This document shows, in pieces, positions 1 through 9,742 of a stretch of 64,000 nt of DNA. The stretch is from Bacteroidia bacterium (lineage in GTDB: Bacteria; Bacteroidota; Bacteroidia; Flavobacteriales; Flavobacteriaceae). The notes beneath the pieces were generated by a model. It did not search any database, was not told where the DNA came from, and saw only the letters and a list, made by a program, of their open reading frames with translations. The stretch is taken from positions 124,001-188,000 of the forward strand of contig JAUIKY010000002.1 in the NCBI GenBank assembly GCA_030430535.1, in the 5' to 3' direction. Every line of letters begins with the position of its first letter. Position 1 is the stretch's first letter. Position numbers and translations under genes: made by a program.

Positions 1-1047
1 TTAGGTTCGGCAAAACAATATTTTTACAGGAATAAAATGGAATTTTCGTTTAGCGACAGCCGATGGTTAACGCTTAACGAAATTCAATCTGGTAAAGATT
101 TGGGCGATAAAAACGCACTGGGCTTCCATATTCCGGGCATGTGGGATAAAATTCTGGATATAAAAAAATGCCATTTACAGGAAGATCCTTCCAACGCTAT
201 TAGAAATGCCGTGAAGCAATTCGCCATTGATAATAGTATGGCTTTTTTCAACACCCGCAACCAAACCGGATTTTTACGAACCATGATGATCCGTACCTCG
301 ACCACCGGCGATGTGATGGTGCTCATTCAGTTTTTTAAGGAAGACAAAGCTAAACGGGAACAGTTGCTCGATTTTATTGCCGAAGAATTTCCGCAGGTCA
401 CTTCGCTACTTTACGTGATTAACGAAAAGGGCAACGATACCATTTACGACCAGGAGGTGATGTGCTACAAAGGTGAAGACCATATTTTTGAAGATATGGA
501 AGGTTTGAAATTTAAAATCAATGCCAAATCCTTTTACCAAACCAATTCCGAGCAAGCTTACGAATTATATAAAATAACTAGAAATTTCGCCGATTTAACC
601 GGAAACGAATTGGTTTACGATTTGTACACCGGAACCGGTACCATTGCACAATTCGTGGCCAAAAAAGCGAAAAAGGTTGTTGGTGTTGAAGCTGTGCCCG
701 ATGCGATTACCGCAGCCAAAGAAAATGCACAATTAAATGGCATTAACAACGTTGACTTTTTTGTGGGCGATATGAAACATGTTTTCAATGCGGAGTTTAT
801 CAAAAAACACGGCAAACCCGATGTGATTATTACCGATCCGCCACGCGACGGGATGCACAAAGATGTGGTACAGCAAATTTTGAATATTGCGCCTAAACGT
901 GTGGTTTACGTGAGTTGTAACAGTGCCACCCAAGCACGCGATTTAGCCTTAATGGATGCCGATTACAAGGTAGTAAAAACCCAAGCGGTAGATATGTTTC
1001 CACAAACCTTCCATGTTGAAAACGTGGTGCTTTTAGAACGCCGATAA
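1..1047 (+). CDS. rlmD: 23S rRNA (uracil(1939)-C5)-methyltransferase RlmD, 3' part
   Basis: SAM-dependent RNA m5U methyltransferase acting on 23S rRNA in the cytoplasm. The frame is open from base 1, and the residues before the first ATG at 37 (FYRNKMEFSFS) are the usual family motif, so this is not a start: the N-terminal TRAM and iron-sulfur part lies left of the window. Visible are the SAM-binding motif LVYDLYTGTGTIAQF, the motif DPPRDGMHKDV, the nucleophile Cys in YVSCNSATQ (codon 916-918) and the terminal FPQTFHVENVVLL. RlmD rather than TrmA is inferred from the downstream DUF6452 and DUF6048 genes, its usual neighbours in Flavobacteriaceae. Confidence 0.9.
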   Translation, partial: LGSAKQYFYRNKMEFSFSDSRWLTLNEIQSGKDLGDKNALGFHIPGMWDKILDIKKCHLQEDPSNAIRNAVKQFAIDNSMAFFNTRNQTGFLRTMMIRTSTTGDVMVLIQFFKEDKAKREQLLDFIAEEFPQVTSLLYVINEKGNDTIYDQEVMCYKGEDHIFEDMEGLKFKINAKSFYQTNSEQAYELYKITRNFADLTGNELVYDLYTGTGTIAQFVAKKAKKVVGVEAVPDAITAAKENAQLNGINNVDFFVGDMKHVFNAEFIKKHGKPDVIITDPPRDGMHKDVVQQILNIAPKRVVYVSCNSATQARDLALMDADYKVVKTQAVDMFPQTFHVENVVLLERR

Positions 1048-1062
1048 TTGATTTTACAAAAC

Positions 1063-1605
1063 ATGAAATATTTAAAAACCCTACTCATCCCCGCTCTGTT
1101 TATTGCTGTGCTTTCGATAAGTTGCGAGCGCGATGATATTTGCCCTGCAAGCACGCCCACTACCCCGCATTTAATCATCGATTTTTTGGATGCCAGCAAT
1201 AACGATAACCCTAAAAATGTATTCGGTTTACTCATTGCGGGTGCAGATAATGAATCTATTCTGCCCGGCTACGGCTTTGTAAGTCAATCTACGGTATTAC
1301 TTCCTTTAAAAACCGATGCCAATACCACACAGTTTGTGCTTTTTAAAGAAGCTGAAATTAACGACAATGGTACTCCTGATGATGACAGCGACGATTTTAT
1401 TGACGGCAATCCAGATGTGATTACCATAAACTACAGCCGTGAGCAAGTGTTCGTTTCGCGTGCCTGCGGTTACAAAACCGTTTTTAAAAACGTGACCCTA
1501 ACCATTGAGCCAGACGACGATAACTGGATGCTTTCCAGACAGCCCTTAACCGATAACCAATCTGTAGAAGATGAAACCACAACGCACTTTAATATTACGC
1601 ATTAG
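1063..1605 (+). CDS. DUF6452 family lipoprotein
   Basis: Small predicted lipoprotein of unknown function, about 180 residues. I place the start at the ATG at 1063 because it opens directly into a lipoprotein signal (MKYLKTLLIPALFIAVLSIS then Cys21); a TTG at 1048 would add five residues. The mature part resembles the DUF6452 family (ICPASTPTTPHLIIDFLDASN near the new N-terminus). It follows rlmD after 15 bases and its last 35 bases overlap the next gene in another frame, so the three genes are probably one transcript. Family assignment is from recognition of the N-terminal pattern and the gene order; no function is known. Confidence 0.75.
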   Translation: MKYLKTLLIPALFIAVLSISCERDDICPASTPTTPHLIIDFLDASNNDNPKNVFGLLIAGADNESILPGYGFVSQSTVLLPLKTDANTTQFVLFKEAEINDNGTPDDDSDDFIDGNPDVITINYSREQVFVSRACGYKTVFKNVTLTIEPDDDNWMLSRQPLTDNQSVEDETTTHFNITH

Positions 1606-2347
1606 CAGCCTTTTCTCCATTTTATTTTTAAATGTATCGATTAGCGCTCAAAATGATACTATTCCTAGCGTTACACCCGATACTACAAGAGTTAAATTGA
1701 AATACGGACTTCGTCTTGGTGGCGATTTTGGAAAACTAATCCGCTCTTCAATTGACGATGATTATGCTGGTTTTGAAATTCAGGGAGATTACCGTTTAAA
1801 AAGAGACCTGTATGTAGCCGGCGAAATTGGTTTTGAGGAAAAAAGCACCGTAACTGATTATTTGGACATTACCAGTAAAGGATCCTACATTAAAGCTGGT
1901 GTTGACTACAACATGTACGAAAACTGGTTGGATATGGATAACATGATTTACGCCGGGTTTAGAATTGGGGCAGCCAGTTTTAGTCAAGATTTAAACAGCT
2001 TTACAGTGTATAATACCGACCAATATTGGGCACCGCAATTCACTTCGAGTGACGGCGAATCTTTTAGCGGCTTAACAGCCATTTGGGCTGAAATCATTTT
2101 AGGCATAAAGGTAGAGCTGCTTAACAACCTGTACATGGGGCTCAACGCGCAATTGAAACTAAAAGCCAGCGAAACCGAACCCAGCAATTTTCAAAATGTT
2201 TATATCCCTGGATTTGGAAAAACCTACGATAGCAGTGGTATTGGCGTAGGATATAGTTATTTTTTATCGTACCGTATTCCGTTGTATAAAAAGTATAAAA
2301 ACGTTGAAAAAGTAAAAGTTGAAGTAGAGCCTGAGGCTAAAAACTAA
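1571..2347 (+). CDS. DUF6048 family outer-membrane-like protein
   Basis: Predicted exported protein of 258 residues with signal peptide MKPQRTLILRISSLFSILFLNVSISAQ. The mature part is rich in alternating aromatic and polar residues (YGLRLGGDFGKLIRSSID, YAGFRIGAASFSQDL, YMGLNAQLKLKAS) and ends in a charged tail, the pattern of a small outer-membrane beta-barrel. DUF6048 is known as the partner gene downstream of DUF6452 in Flavobacteriaceae. The signal peptide starts at the first ATG, which supports a real 35-base overlap with the preceding gene. Function unknown; a role at the outer membrane is inference. Confidence 0.75.
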   Translation: MKPQRTLILRISSLFSILFLNVSISAQNDTIPSVTPDTTRVKLKYGLRLGGDFGKLIRSSIDDDYAGFEIQGDYRLKRDLYVAGEIGFEEKSTVTDYLDITSKGSYIKAGVDYNMYENWLDMDNMIYAGFRIGAASFSQDLNSFTVYNTDQYWAPQFTSSDGESFSGLTAIWAEIILGIKVELLNNLYMGLNAQLKLKASETEPSNFQNVYIPGFGKTYDSSGIGVGYSYFLSYRIPLYKKYKNVEKVKVEVEPEAKN

Positions 2348-2392
2348 TCCTTTACAGCCGAATTCATATGAATATTTTGTAAAGTTGTTTAC

Positions 2393-2492
2393 GTCAACTT
2401 TAGGTAAAATTCAATAAGAATTTTGAACTTCGACAAGCTCAGCAGGACTATCGAGAAGTGTATGCTTGATATAAATTTTCTTGTTCTCGATA
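2393..2492. repeat. Dispersed repeat, decayed copy A, with 9-bp inverted pair
   Basis: Intergenic sequence between the DUF6048 gene and the end of cmk. Bases 2393-2432 align with 9918-9956 (29 of 35 positions after the common GTCA and one gap, by eye). A perfect 9-bp inverted pair, TATCGAGAA at 2449-2457 and TTCTCGATA at 2484-2492, closes a 26-base loop. It looks like a degraded non-coding palindromic repeat; no protein or RNA function is suggested. Confidence 0.4.
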
Positions 2493-2557
2493 CAAATTCC
2501 ACTCATTTTAATCGTGAAATCCAAACTGACGAAAATTTGTGAGTCCTTTACACTAAA

Positions 2558-3259
2558 TTATTTACCATCCTCAACAGCCAATTTCACCAATTGAAGAATC
2601 TTTTCAAACTGCTCATCTAAAGTCATGTTCGAATTATCGATTTCAATGGCATCATCAGCTTTTACCAATGGCGAATCTTCCCTATTGGAGTCAATGTAAT
2701 CACGCTCTTTAACATTGTTTAGAACGTCTTCATATTCAACCTTGTCCCCACGATCTATCAATTCCTTAAAACGGCGTTTGGCACGGGTTTCGGCAGTTGC
2801 GGTCATAAACAATTTTAATTCGGCATCGGGAAACACTACGGTACCAATATCCCGGCCGTCCATCACAACCCCTTTATCGGCTCCCATTTTTTGCTGTTGC
2901 TCCACCAATTTTTGGCGTACTTCAGAAATGGCCGCTACCTGGCTCACAAAGCTTGAAACCTCCAAAGTTCGGATGTTCTTTTCAACATTCGTTCCATTCA
3001 AATAGACTTCGGCAAACCCCAATTCAGCATTAAACTTAAAATTGATGTTAATTTCCGGTAAGCACTCTACTAAGGTTTCTACATTGAAGTGATTTCTATC
3101 AATCAATCCGTTTTGCATGGCATAAAGCGTTACCGCCCGATACATCGCCCCCGTATCCACATAAACGTAGCCCAAATGTTTAGCCAATTGTTTGGCAACC
3201 GTACTTTTTCCTGTGGATGAAAATCCGTCAATAGCAATGGTGATTTTGTTCATTTTCAT
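2558..3259 (-). CDS. cmk: (d)CMP kinase
   Basis: Cytidylate kinase, phosphorylating CMP and dCMP with ATP in the cytoplasm for nucleotide supply. The P-loop is GFSSTGKS (residues 12-19), followed by YVDTGAMYRAVTL for nucleoside monophosphate binding and DGRDIGTVVFPDAELKLFMTA near residue 140. The length of 233 residues is normal. The start could be the first ATG (3259) or the ATG two codons later, which gives the common beginning MNKITIAIDGF. It lies 100 bases downstream of porQ on the same strand, an order (lon, porQ, cmk) that recurs in Flavobacteriaceae. Confidence 0.95.
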   Translation of the reverse strand: MKMNKITIAIDGFSSTGKSTVAKQLAKHLGYVYVDTGAMYRAVTLYAMQNGLIDRNHFNVETLVECLPEININFKFNAELGFAEVYLNGTNVEKNIRTLEVSSFVSQVAAISEVRQKLVEQQQKMGADKGVVMDGRDIGTVVFPDAELKLFMTATAETRAKRRFKELIDRGDKVEYEDVLNNVKERDYIDSNREDSPLVKADDAIEIDNSNMTLDEQFEKILQLVKLAVEDGK

Positions 3260-3359
3260 AGTGCCTTAAGTGCGCTAAATTACTTAAAGTATGTTTAAAG
3301 TTGAAGTGTTTATCATTAAAATATAGCCTTCCTTTTTTAGGACTTTAAGTACTTTTCCG

Positions 3360-4379
3360 CTATTGCAAATCAATCTGCAAACCGAAGAAATTAGAATTGG
3401 CCGCGCTGGTGTATTTGGCGTGCGTGTAGCTAAATCGCATTTTGTTCATTTTGATGGAAATCCCAGCCGAGAGTCCCGAAAAGTTACGCTGGTCTAAAAT
3501 CCGTAAATCCTCGCCCCTTCTAAAATTATAACCCAAACGGATATTAAATCCGCCCTCGGGGAAAATTTCAGCACCAACAATGGTATGGCGAATCACTTGG
3601 CCGATAAACCCGATTTTTTCTTCGGTTGAATTTCCCGACAAATCACTAGTAGTTCGTGCCGGATTAGGTCTTGAAATGGGCCATTCCTGTAAATTATCCA
3701 AGGTAACGTGCCAACGGATGGGCACATTTTCTACGAGCTGCGACATGCCAAAAGCCACTTCGAAGGGCAAGGGTTCATTCAACCCCGCATAAGTTGTAAT
3801 TTGCGAGCCCAAATTCCGAACCACCAATGCCGCATTAAAATCGAGATCGTCATTGATGTAAATCAAACCCAAATCGACCGCTGCTCCAAAAGAACCGTAT
3901 TGCTCCAGTTTTGAGGTGATGAGTTTTAGGTTTCCGCCGAAATAAAAATCGGAATAGCCAATCTGCGTAGCATAGCCCAATGACAGCGCTGTTTCGCTTC
4001 CGCTGAAGGTTCCGGTTGAGTTTCCGTCTTCGTCATAACCCTCAAACGAGCCGTAATTGATATAAGTAATCCCCCCGTGGAACGTTTGTGTGCGTCTATC
4101 GACCGTATAGGCATAAGCGGCGGTACCGTAACCAATGCCTCCTAAATAACTGGTGTAATTCAAGGCCAGCTGATTGTCCATTTCAACATTAATGGTCGCC
4201 GGATTGAACAAGGCTTGCGTAACATCGTAATCCACATTGGTAAAAACCTTTCCGCCCAAAGCCGCTTGCCGGGGCGACGATACCAAATTCAAAAACTGAT
4301 AGGTATGCTCTCCCCCAACCTGTGCAAATGCCAAAGTGGTTAATGTGAGGCAAAAAAATAAGACGAATTGTTTTAGCAT
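3360..4379 (-). CDS. porQ: Type IX secretion system protein PorQ
   Basis: Outer-membrane beta-barrel of the PorV/PorQ group. In the type IX system PorQ, with PorU, PorV and PorZ, forms the attachment complex that processes and anchors secreted cargo. The start at 4379 opens into signal peptide MLKQFVLFFCLTLTTLAFAQ; an ATG four codons upstream is also possible. The mature N-terminus VGGEHTYQFLNLVSSPRQAALGG is the recognisable PorQ beginning, and the rest is strands typical of a barrel up to the C-terminal FFGLQIDLQ. Its presence fits the type IX cargo and SprF-type proteins encoded at 35-50 kb. Confidence 0.9.
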   Translation of the reverse strand: MLKQFVLFFCLTLTTLAFAQVGGEHTYQFLNLVSSPRQAALGGKVFTNVDYDVTQALFNPATINVEMDNQLALNYTSYLGGIGYGTAAYAYTVDRRTQTFHGGITYINYGSFEGYDEDGNSTGTFSGSETALSLGYATQIGYSDFYFGGNLKLITSKLEQYGSFGAAVDLGLIYINDDLDFNAALVVRNLGSQITTYAGLNEPLPFEVAFGMSQLVENVPIRWHVTLDNLQEWPISRPNPARTTSDLSGNSTEEKIGFIGQVIRHTIVGAEIFPEGGFNIRLGYNFRRGEDLRILDQRNFSGLSAGISIKMNKMRFSYTHAKYTSAANSNFFGLQIDLQ

Positions 4380-4445
4380 ATTTACGGACACAAAGAAAGT
4401 AAATCTATCTTAAAACGGCTGCAAGTATGTTTTATTTTAGAGCAT

Positions 4446-4586
4446 AAAAAAACAGGCTGTTTAAAAAAACGTTGAATAAACGTCATTACGAGACATTTAC
4501 ATTTCGAAGTAATCTCATAATCATCAACTTGATTTTTTAAGATTCCTTCACTTTGTTCGGAATGACGACTCTTTTAAACAGCCTGT
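4446..4586 (-). terminator. lon terminator hairpin with an inserted loop
   Basis: Perfect 15-bp inverted repeat, ACAGGCTGTTTAAAA at 4452-4466 and its complement at 4572-4586, just beyond the lon stop codon. On the minus strand the second arm is followed at once by seven T (4446-4452), as in an intrinsic terminator. The loop is unusually long, 105 bases, because it holds a separate palindromic repeat (see 4481-4567). Confidence 0.65.
4481..4567. repeat. Dispersed palindromic repeat (copy 1) inside the lon terminator loop
   Basis: An 87-bp element bounded by CGTCATT and AATGACG. It contains AATCTCAT and ends GTTCGGAATGACG; both strings recur in the element at 53255-53371, in the same order. 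This is the form of the non-autonomous palindromic repeats (GTCATTnCGA... type) scattered through flavobacterial genomes. No coding capacity. Confidence 0.6.
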
Positions 4587-4592
4587 GAATTT

Positions 4593-7043
4593 TTAAATTT
4601 TCTTAGCGTTTTTAACCTTTTGATTGGTAAGCGCCAATTTTATCACTTCACTCATGTCGGATACATAATGGAAGGTCAAGCCTTTTAAATACTCCGGTTT
4701 GATTTCCTCAATATCGCGACGGTTATCTTCACACAATAAAATTTCCTTTATTCTGGCACGCTTGGCAGCCAAAATCTTTTCTTTTATACCACCAACGGGA
4801 AGCACTTTCCCTCGTAAGGTAATTTCGCCCGTCATGGCTATGCTCTTCTTCACTTTTCTTTGCGTGAACAACGACACCAACGAGGTTAGCATGGTAATAC
4901 CTGCACTTGGCCCATCTTTAGGCGTGGCCCCTTCCGGCACGTGAATGTGCACATTGTATTTATCGAAAGCTGCTGGGTCGATACCGAATTCCTCAGCGTT
5001 GGACTTTATGTATTCCATGGCAATGGTAGCAGATTCCTTCATCACTTTTCCTAAATTCCCAGTAACGGTTAAGCTCCCCTTACCTTTTGATAAAATAGAT
5101 TCGATAAAGAGAATGTCTCCCCCAACTTTAGTCCAAGCTAAGCCGGTAACAACACCCGCTACATTATTGTTTTCGTATTTATCGCGCTCTAATTTTGGGC
5201 CGCCCAAAACTTCAACAATATCTTCGTTGGTCACCTTGATATTGTACTCTTCTTCCATGGCAATATTTTTGGCCGCAAAACGTACCATTTTGGCAATTTG
5301 CTTTTCCAATCCACGAACACCCGATTCGCGCGTATAGCCTTCAACAATTTTTTCCAATTGTGGCTTACCTATTTTTAAATCTTTGGAAGACAGTCCGTGC
5401 TCCTTCAATTGCTTTGGCAATAAATGCTGCTTGGCAATTTCTACCTTTTCTTCAATGGTGTAGCCCGTTACGTTGATAATCTCCATACGGTCCAGCAATG
5501 CCGGCTGAATGGTCGACAAGCTATTGGATGTTGCTATAAACATCACTTTAGAGAGGTCGTAGCCCATTTCCAAGAAATTATCGTAAAACTCGCTGTTTTG
5601 CTCGGGGTCCAAAACTTCCAGCATGGCCGACGATGGGTCGCCTTGATGCGAATTGGAAAGCTTGTCGATTTCATCCAACACAAAAACAGGATTGGATGTG
5701 CCCGCTTTTTTCAAATTTTGAATGATACGTCCTGGCATGGCACCGATATACGTTTTTCGGTGACCACGAATCTCTGCCTCGTCACGTAATCCTCCCAGCG
5801 ACATGCGTACATATTCGCGCCCCAAAGCTTCAGCAATGGATTTACCCAACGAGGTTTTACCCACTCCCGGAGGGCCATAAAGGCATAAAATAGGCGATTT
5901 CATATCGTTACGTAACTTCAGTACCGCTAGATATTCAATGATGCGCCGTTTTACGTCTTCCAAACCAAAATGGTCGCGATCTAAAATTTTCATGGCGCGC
6001 TTTAAGTCGAATTTATCTTCGCTAAACTCGTTCCATGGCAAATCCAAAAACAGTTCTAAATAGTTTCGTTGAATGGAATATTCGGCCACCTGAGGATTCA
6101 TACGTTGCATTTTGGCTATTTCCTTTTCAAAATGCTTGGCAACTTTTTCATCCCAGTTCTTTTCCTTGGCTGCGATGCGCATTTCCTCAATTTCAGTATC
6201 ATGACTTACACCGCCCAGTTCTTCCTGAATGGTTTTCATTTGTTGGTGCAGGAAGTACTCACGCTGCTGTTGGCTCATATCCATTTGCACCTTAGACTGG
6301 ATATCGTTCTTCAGTTCCAACTTCTGGAACTCAACGTTCATATATTTCAAGGTGGCCAAAGCGCGCTCCTTCAAATCGTTGATTTCTAAAAGCTCCTGTT
6401 TTTCGTCCACCGAAAGGTTCATGTTCGAGGATACGAAATTCACCAAAAACGAATTGCTTTCAATGTTTTTTATGGCGAAAGAGGCTTCACTTGGAATATT
6501 TGGACTTTCCTTAATGATATCCAAAGCTAAATCCTTAATCGATTCGATAATCGCGCTAAACTCCTTGTTTTTTTCCGCAGGCCTCGCTTCGGGGATGTCC
6601 CTAATCGTGGCATTCATATAAGGCTCTTCGGTAATGACCTCGGCCACTTGAAAACGCTTTTTACCCTGAATAATTACGGTAACGTTGCCATCGGGCATTT
6701 TTAAAACCCTTAAAATACGGGCCACCGTACCCGTTGGATGGATGTCTTTTGCAGTAGGCTTTTCTACATTTTCGTCCTTTTGGGCCACTACGCCAATTAC
6801 CTTTCCGCCTTTGTTGGCATCGTTAATCAGTTTTATGGATTGGTCGCGACCGGCGGTAATGGGAATGACCACCCCAGGAAACAGCACGGTATTCCGCAAC
6901 GACAAAATAGGCAGGGTTTCGGGCAGCTCTTCGTTGTTTATGGCTTCTTCATCTTCGGGTGTCATTAACGGAATCAATTCTGCATTTTCGTCAAACTCCT
7001 GCAATGACAAACTGTCAAGATTCATGATATTCGATTTCTTCAT
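4593..7043 (-). CDS. lon: ATP-dependent protease Lon (endopeptidase La)
   Basis: Cytoplasmic AAA+ serine protease that degrades misfolded and regulatory proteins. Order: LAN substrate-binding domain from about residue 42 ([19 protein letters not shown]), a coiled helical region, AAA+ module with Walker A GPPGVGKT and Walker [11 protein letters not shown], and the C-terminal protease domain with catalytic Ser713 (DGPSAGITM) and Lys756 ([13 protein letters not shown]). The acidic N-terminal leader (about 40 residues before the LAN domain) and 816-residue length are usual for Bacteroidota. It is followed by its own terminator and then porQ. Confidence 0.97.
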   Translation of the reverse strand: MKKSNIMNLDSLSLQEFDENAELIPLMTPEDEEAINNEELPETLPILSLRNTVLFPGVVIPITAGRDQSIKLINDANKGGKVIGVVAQKDENVEKPTAKDIHPTGTVARILRVLKMPDGNVTVIIQGKKRFQVAEVITEEPYMNATIRDIPEARPAEKNKEFSAIIESIKDLALDIIKESPNIPSEASFAIKNIESNSFLVNFVSSNMNLSVDEKQELLEINDLKERALATLKYMNVEFQKLELKNDIQSKVQMDMSQQQREYFLHQQMKTIQEELGGVSHDTEIEEMRIAAKEKNWDEKVAKHFEKEIAKMQRMNPQVAEYSIQRNYLELFLDLPWNEFSEDKFDLKRAMKILDRDHFGLEDVKRRIIEYLAVLKLRNDMKSPILCLYGPPGVGKTSLGKSIAEALGREYVRMSLGGLRDEAEIRGHRKTYIGAMPGRIIQNLKKAGTSNPVFVLDEIDKLSNSHQGDPSSAMLEVLDPEQNSEFYDNFLEMGYDLSKVMFIATSNSLSTIQPALLDRMEIINVTGYTIEEKVEIAKQHLLPKQLKEHGLSSKDLKIGKPQLEKIVEGYTRESGVRGLEKQIAKMVRFAAKNIAMEEEYNIKVTNEDIVEVLGGPKLERDKYENNNVAGVVTGLAWTKVGGDILFIESILSKGKGSLTVTGNLGKVMKESATIAMEYIKSNAEEFGIDPAAFDKYNVHIHVPEGATPKDGPSAGITMLTSLVSLFTQRKVKKSIAMTGEITLRGKVLPVGGIKEKILAAKRARIKEILLCEDNRRDIEEIKPEYLKGLTFHYVSDMSEVIKLALTNQKVKNAKKI

Positions 7044-7298
7044 ATACTATATTAAGCCAATCTGTCATTAAAAACAGATGGTTTTGATTTTTAATTTAAC
7101 TCTAAAAGTTTTAAAATACTGAAAACAGGCGGTTTAAACGAATGCACCTATTCTCTTTAGTGTAGTAAATTCAATTGCTGTGCCATAAATAACACAACAA
7201 CAAAAAAAGAATAATAGGACTTTAATTATTAAAAAAACTGAGGGATAATCAGCCAATAATAATATATTCGCCACAGATTAATCAATAAATATTATACA

Positions 7299-8111
7299 AT
7301 GAAATTAAAACAAGTCCTACTTTTTATGTTATGTATTGCTGTTTTTTCTTGCAGCAGTGAATCTACTGAAACTCCAAATGAAGAAGAGCAAAACAACACA
7401 GACAACACTTTATTGAAAAGAATGGTAGAAACCTATGATGGAGAAACCTCTACCACGACTTTTACATATGATGGTAATAAATTGATAACTTATGAGGAAA
7501 GTGATGGCTGGAAAAATGTTTACACTTATGAAAACAACAAGTTAGTTAGAGAAGACCAGTATGTTGATTATGAACTTAATGCATACTTGATTCTAGAATA
7601 CAACGCTAATGGCCAGCTTTCTAGTTTTAAAGAATATTTTTTAGAACCGTCTGGTTTAGGTGAATCGGTTAACAATTATATCTTAACTCACAACAACGAC
7701 AATACTATTTCAATTGACATGTATTATGGAGACGAAAATTCGCAAGATGAATTTTATGGAACTTACACTTACTATCTTAACGAAAAAAATATTTCAAAAA
7801 TAGAAAGCAGCGTGTCTTCATGGAGTTTAACATTTAATTACGATGATAAAAACGGCATGTTTAAAAACGTACATGATATAGAAGTGATTAATATTACCTC
7901 TCAAACCGAATTTGGAGCTTATTACATAAGAGGTAACACCAATAATTCCCTAAGTAGAATTGATACTGACGAATATGGAGCAGCTACTGAAGCATACGAA
8001 TACACATATAACACTAACGGCTACCCAAAAACTGCCACCTTTACAGATAGCTATGAAGGCAATATGGGGACTAATGAATACGTATCGACAATAGAATTCT
8101 TCTACGAATAA
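7299..8111 (+). CDS. Predicted lipoprotein with YD-like repeats
   Basis: Lipoprotein of 270 residues: signal MKLKQVLLFMLCIAVFS then Cys18 followed by SSES. After an acidic linker rich in Glu, Asn and Thr come short beta-rich units such as TFTYDGNKLITYEES, VYTYENNKLVRED, LEYNANGQLSSFKEY and YTYNTNGYPKTATFT, similar in style to YD/RHS-like strands seen in many Bacteroidota surface lipoproteins. No enzyme motif is visible. The gene stands alone with a terminator at 8133. Position at the outer membrane is inferred from the lipid signal; function unknown. Confidence 0.7.
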   Translation: MKLKQVLLFMLCIAVFSCSSESTETPNEEEQNNTDNTLLKRMVETYDGETSTTTFTYDGNKLITYEESDGWKNVYTYENNKLVREDQYVDYELNAYLILEYNANGQLSSFKEYFLEPSGLGESVNNYILTHNNDNTISIDMYYGDENSQDEFYGTYTYYLNEKNISKIESSVSSWSLTFNYDDKNGMFKNVHDIEVINITSQTEFGAYYIRGNTNNSLSRIDTDEYGAATEAYEYTYNTNGYPKTATFTDSYEGNMGTNEYVSTIEFFYE

Positions 8112-8132
8112 CATAATGTTTCCAAAACGGAC

Positions 8133-8167
8133 AAAAAGCTAATCCAAGCTAAGGGTTAGCTTTTTTT
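8133..8167. terminator. Bidirectional terminator between convergent genes
   Basis: Perfect 10-bp stem, AAAAAGCTAA at 8133-8142 and TTAGCTTTTT from 8156, continuing to a seven-T run on the plus strand and five A at the other edge. It sits between the end of the plus-strand lipoprotein gene and the end of the minus-strand rhomboid gene and could serve both. Confidence 0.8.
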
Positions 8168-8171
8168 ATGC

Positions 8172-8822
8172 CTACATCTTCCCCATTTTCTTCAATACAA
8201 AGAGTAAAACGATGGGAATGGCCAACAATACCACCATTAGTAAACTGGTTTTAAACAGCCACGGCGAAAGAATTAAAGTAATTACGTAACCACCAATGGC
8301 TCCGCCAAAATGGGCATCATGCCCTATATTTCCGATTCTATTTTTCATCCCGTAAATGGAGTATAACAAATACCCGATGCCAAACACGTACGCCGGAATA
8401 GGAATGGGAATAAAAAACAAATATAAGCTCATGCCGGGGCGCAATAATATAGCGGCATAAATGATGCCCGACACGGCACCACTGGCTCCCACGGCACTGT
8501 AGTGGTATTCGTTTTTATGGAAATATAACGACAATAAATTACCCAACAGCAAACTCCCCATATAAATTAAAATGAACTGCGTAGCATTTAACAGTGTTAT
8601 AACCACATCGGCAAAAAAGTAGAGTGTTAGCATATTAAACAGCAAATGCTGCGTATCGGCATGCAAAAACCCCGAACTGAACAAACGGATCTGCTCCCCA
8701 CGTTTTACCGCTCCCACGTTGAATTTATACTTTTCAAAAAATGAGTAATCCTGGAATCCTTTATATGAAATGATGACGTTCGCTGCAATCAAAATTATGG
8801 TAATCACATCTATGTTGCCCAT
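8172..8822 (-). CDS. Rhomboid family intramembrane serine protease
   Basis: Inner-membrane protease cutting transmembrane segments; substrates unknown. The 216 residues form six predicted membrane helices. The catalytic Ser114 is in VGASGAVSG (GxSG) and the catalytic His171 in HDAHFGGAIGGY; the HxxxN oxyanion-side pair is in QHLLFNM (59-63). A loop typical of small bacterial rhomboids (RLFSSGFLHAD) precedes it. It is divergent from the acyltransferase gene with only 50 bases between the starts, so the two promoters overlap. Confidence 0.92.
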   Translation of the reverse strand: MGNIDVITIILIAANVIISYKGFQDYSFFEKYKFNVGAVKRGEQIRLFSSGFLHADTQHLLFNMLTLYFFADVVITLLNATQFILIYMGSLLLGNLLSLYFHKNEYHYSAVGASGAVSGIIYAAILLRPGMSLYLFFIPIPIPAYVFGIGYLLYSIYGMKNRIGNIGHDAHFGGAIGGYVITLILSPWLFKTSLLMVVLLAIPIVLLFVLKKMGKM

Positions 8823-8872
8823 GGGGAATAAAAGTTTGAATTAGTCTATATTTGCAAATCTAAAATTTATTC

Positions 8873-9742
8873 ATGCAATTTCTAGTTTATATTTTGGTTT
8901 ATCCGCTATTGTGGATGGTTTCCAAATTGCCGTTTCGGTTGTTGTATTTGCTTTCCGATGGGTTGTACCTGCTACTCTACTACATGGTAGGCTACCGAAA
9001 AAAGGTGGTGACCGAAAATTTAAAATTGGTCTTCCCCCAAAAAAACGAACAGGAAATTACCGCTATAAAAAAGAAATTTTACAAGCACCTTTGCGATATG
9101 TTTTTGGAAATGGCCAAAACCATGACTATTTCTGAAAAAGAACTGGAAAGGCGTTTTAAAATTACCAATCCCGAGGAGCTGAAGCGACTGGAAAAACTGA
9201 ATAAAAGCATCATTTTAATTTTTGGGCATTATGCCAGTTGGGAATGGTCTATCGTATTACAAAACTACATCAATTTTAAGGGCTTTGCGGTTTACAAAAA
9301 ATTGGCCAATAAGCATTTCGATAAATTGGTTCGTGATATTCGTTCGAAATACAACACCACGCTCATCAGCACCAAAGAAACCATACACACCATCACCCAA
9401 ACCGAATTGGAAGGCACCAAGTCTATCACCGGTTTTTTAAGCGACCAATCGCCACGGTTGAGCAAAGAAGTGTATTGGAGCAGCTTTATGGGGATAAAAG
9501 TACCTTGTTTTACGGGCGCCGAACGTTTGGCCAAAAAGTTGGATTTTTCAACCGCCTATTTAAAAGTGAACAAAATAAAACGTGGGTATTACGAAGCCGA
9601 AATCATTACGCTGGCCGAAGATTCCAGAATTTACAAAGACTACGAGCTTACCGATATATTTCTACGCGAGGTTGAAAAGCAAATTTACCAAGCCCCTGAG
9701 TATTATTTCTGGACCCACAAGCGTTGGAAGCATAGGGTGTAA
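8873..9742 (+). CDS. Lysophospholipid acyltransferase family protein (LpxL/HtrB type)
   Basis: Membrane-associated acyltransferase, probably adding the late acyl chain of lipid A. The H-x4-E active site is H119-E124 in FGHYASWEW; an N-terminal hydrophobic anchor spans about residues 3-40, and the C-terminal APEYYFWTHKRWKHR is the usual end of bacterial LpxL-like enzymes. Length 289 is normal. A TATATTTG box at 8847-8854 lies 18 bases before the ATG and fits a Bacteroidota -7 element, though no clear -33 partner is present. The exact acyl substrate cannot be told. Confidence 0.9.
   Translation: MQFLVYILVYPLLWMVSKLPFRLLYLLSDGLYLLLYYMVGYRKKVVTENLKLVFPQKNEQEITAIKKKFYKHLCDMFLEMAKTMTISEKELERRFKITNPEELKRLEKLNKSIILIFGHYASWEWSIVLQNYINFKGFAVYKKLANKHFDKLVRDIRSKYNTTLISTKETIHTITQTELEGTKSITGFLSDQSPRLSKEVYWSSFMGIKVPCFTGAERLAKKLDFSTAYLKVNKIKRGYYEAEIITLAEDSRIYKDYELTDIFLREVEKQIYQAPEYYFWTHKRWKHRV

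Noticed and set aside
4699-7071. Plus-strand frames of up to 130 codons opposite lon
   Set aside because: Shadows of the lon gene; codon use follows the complement of lon and no domain is seen.
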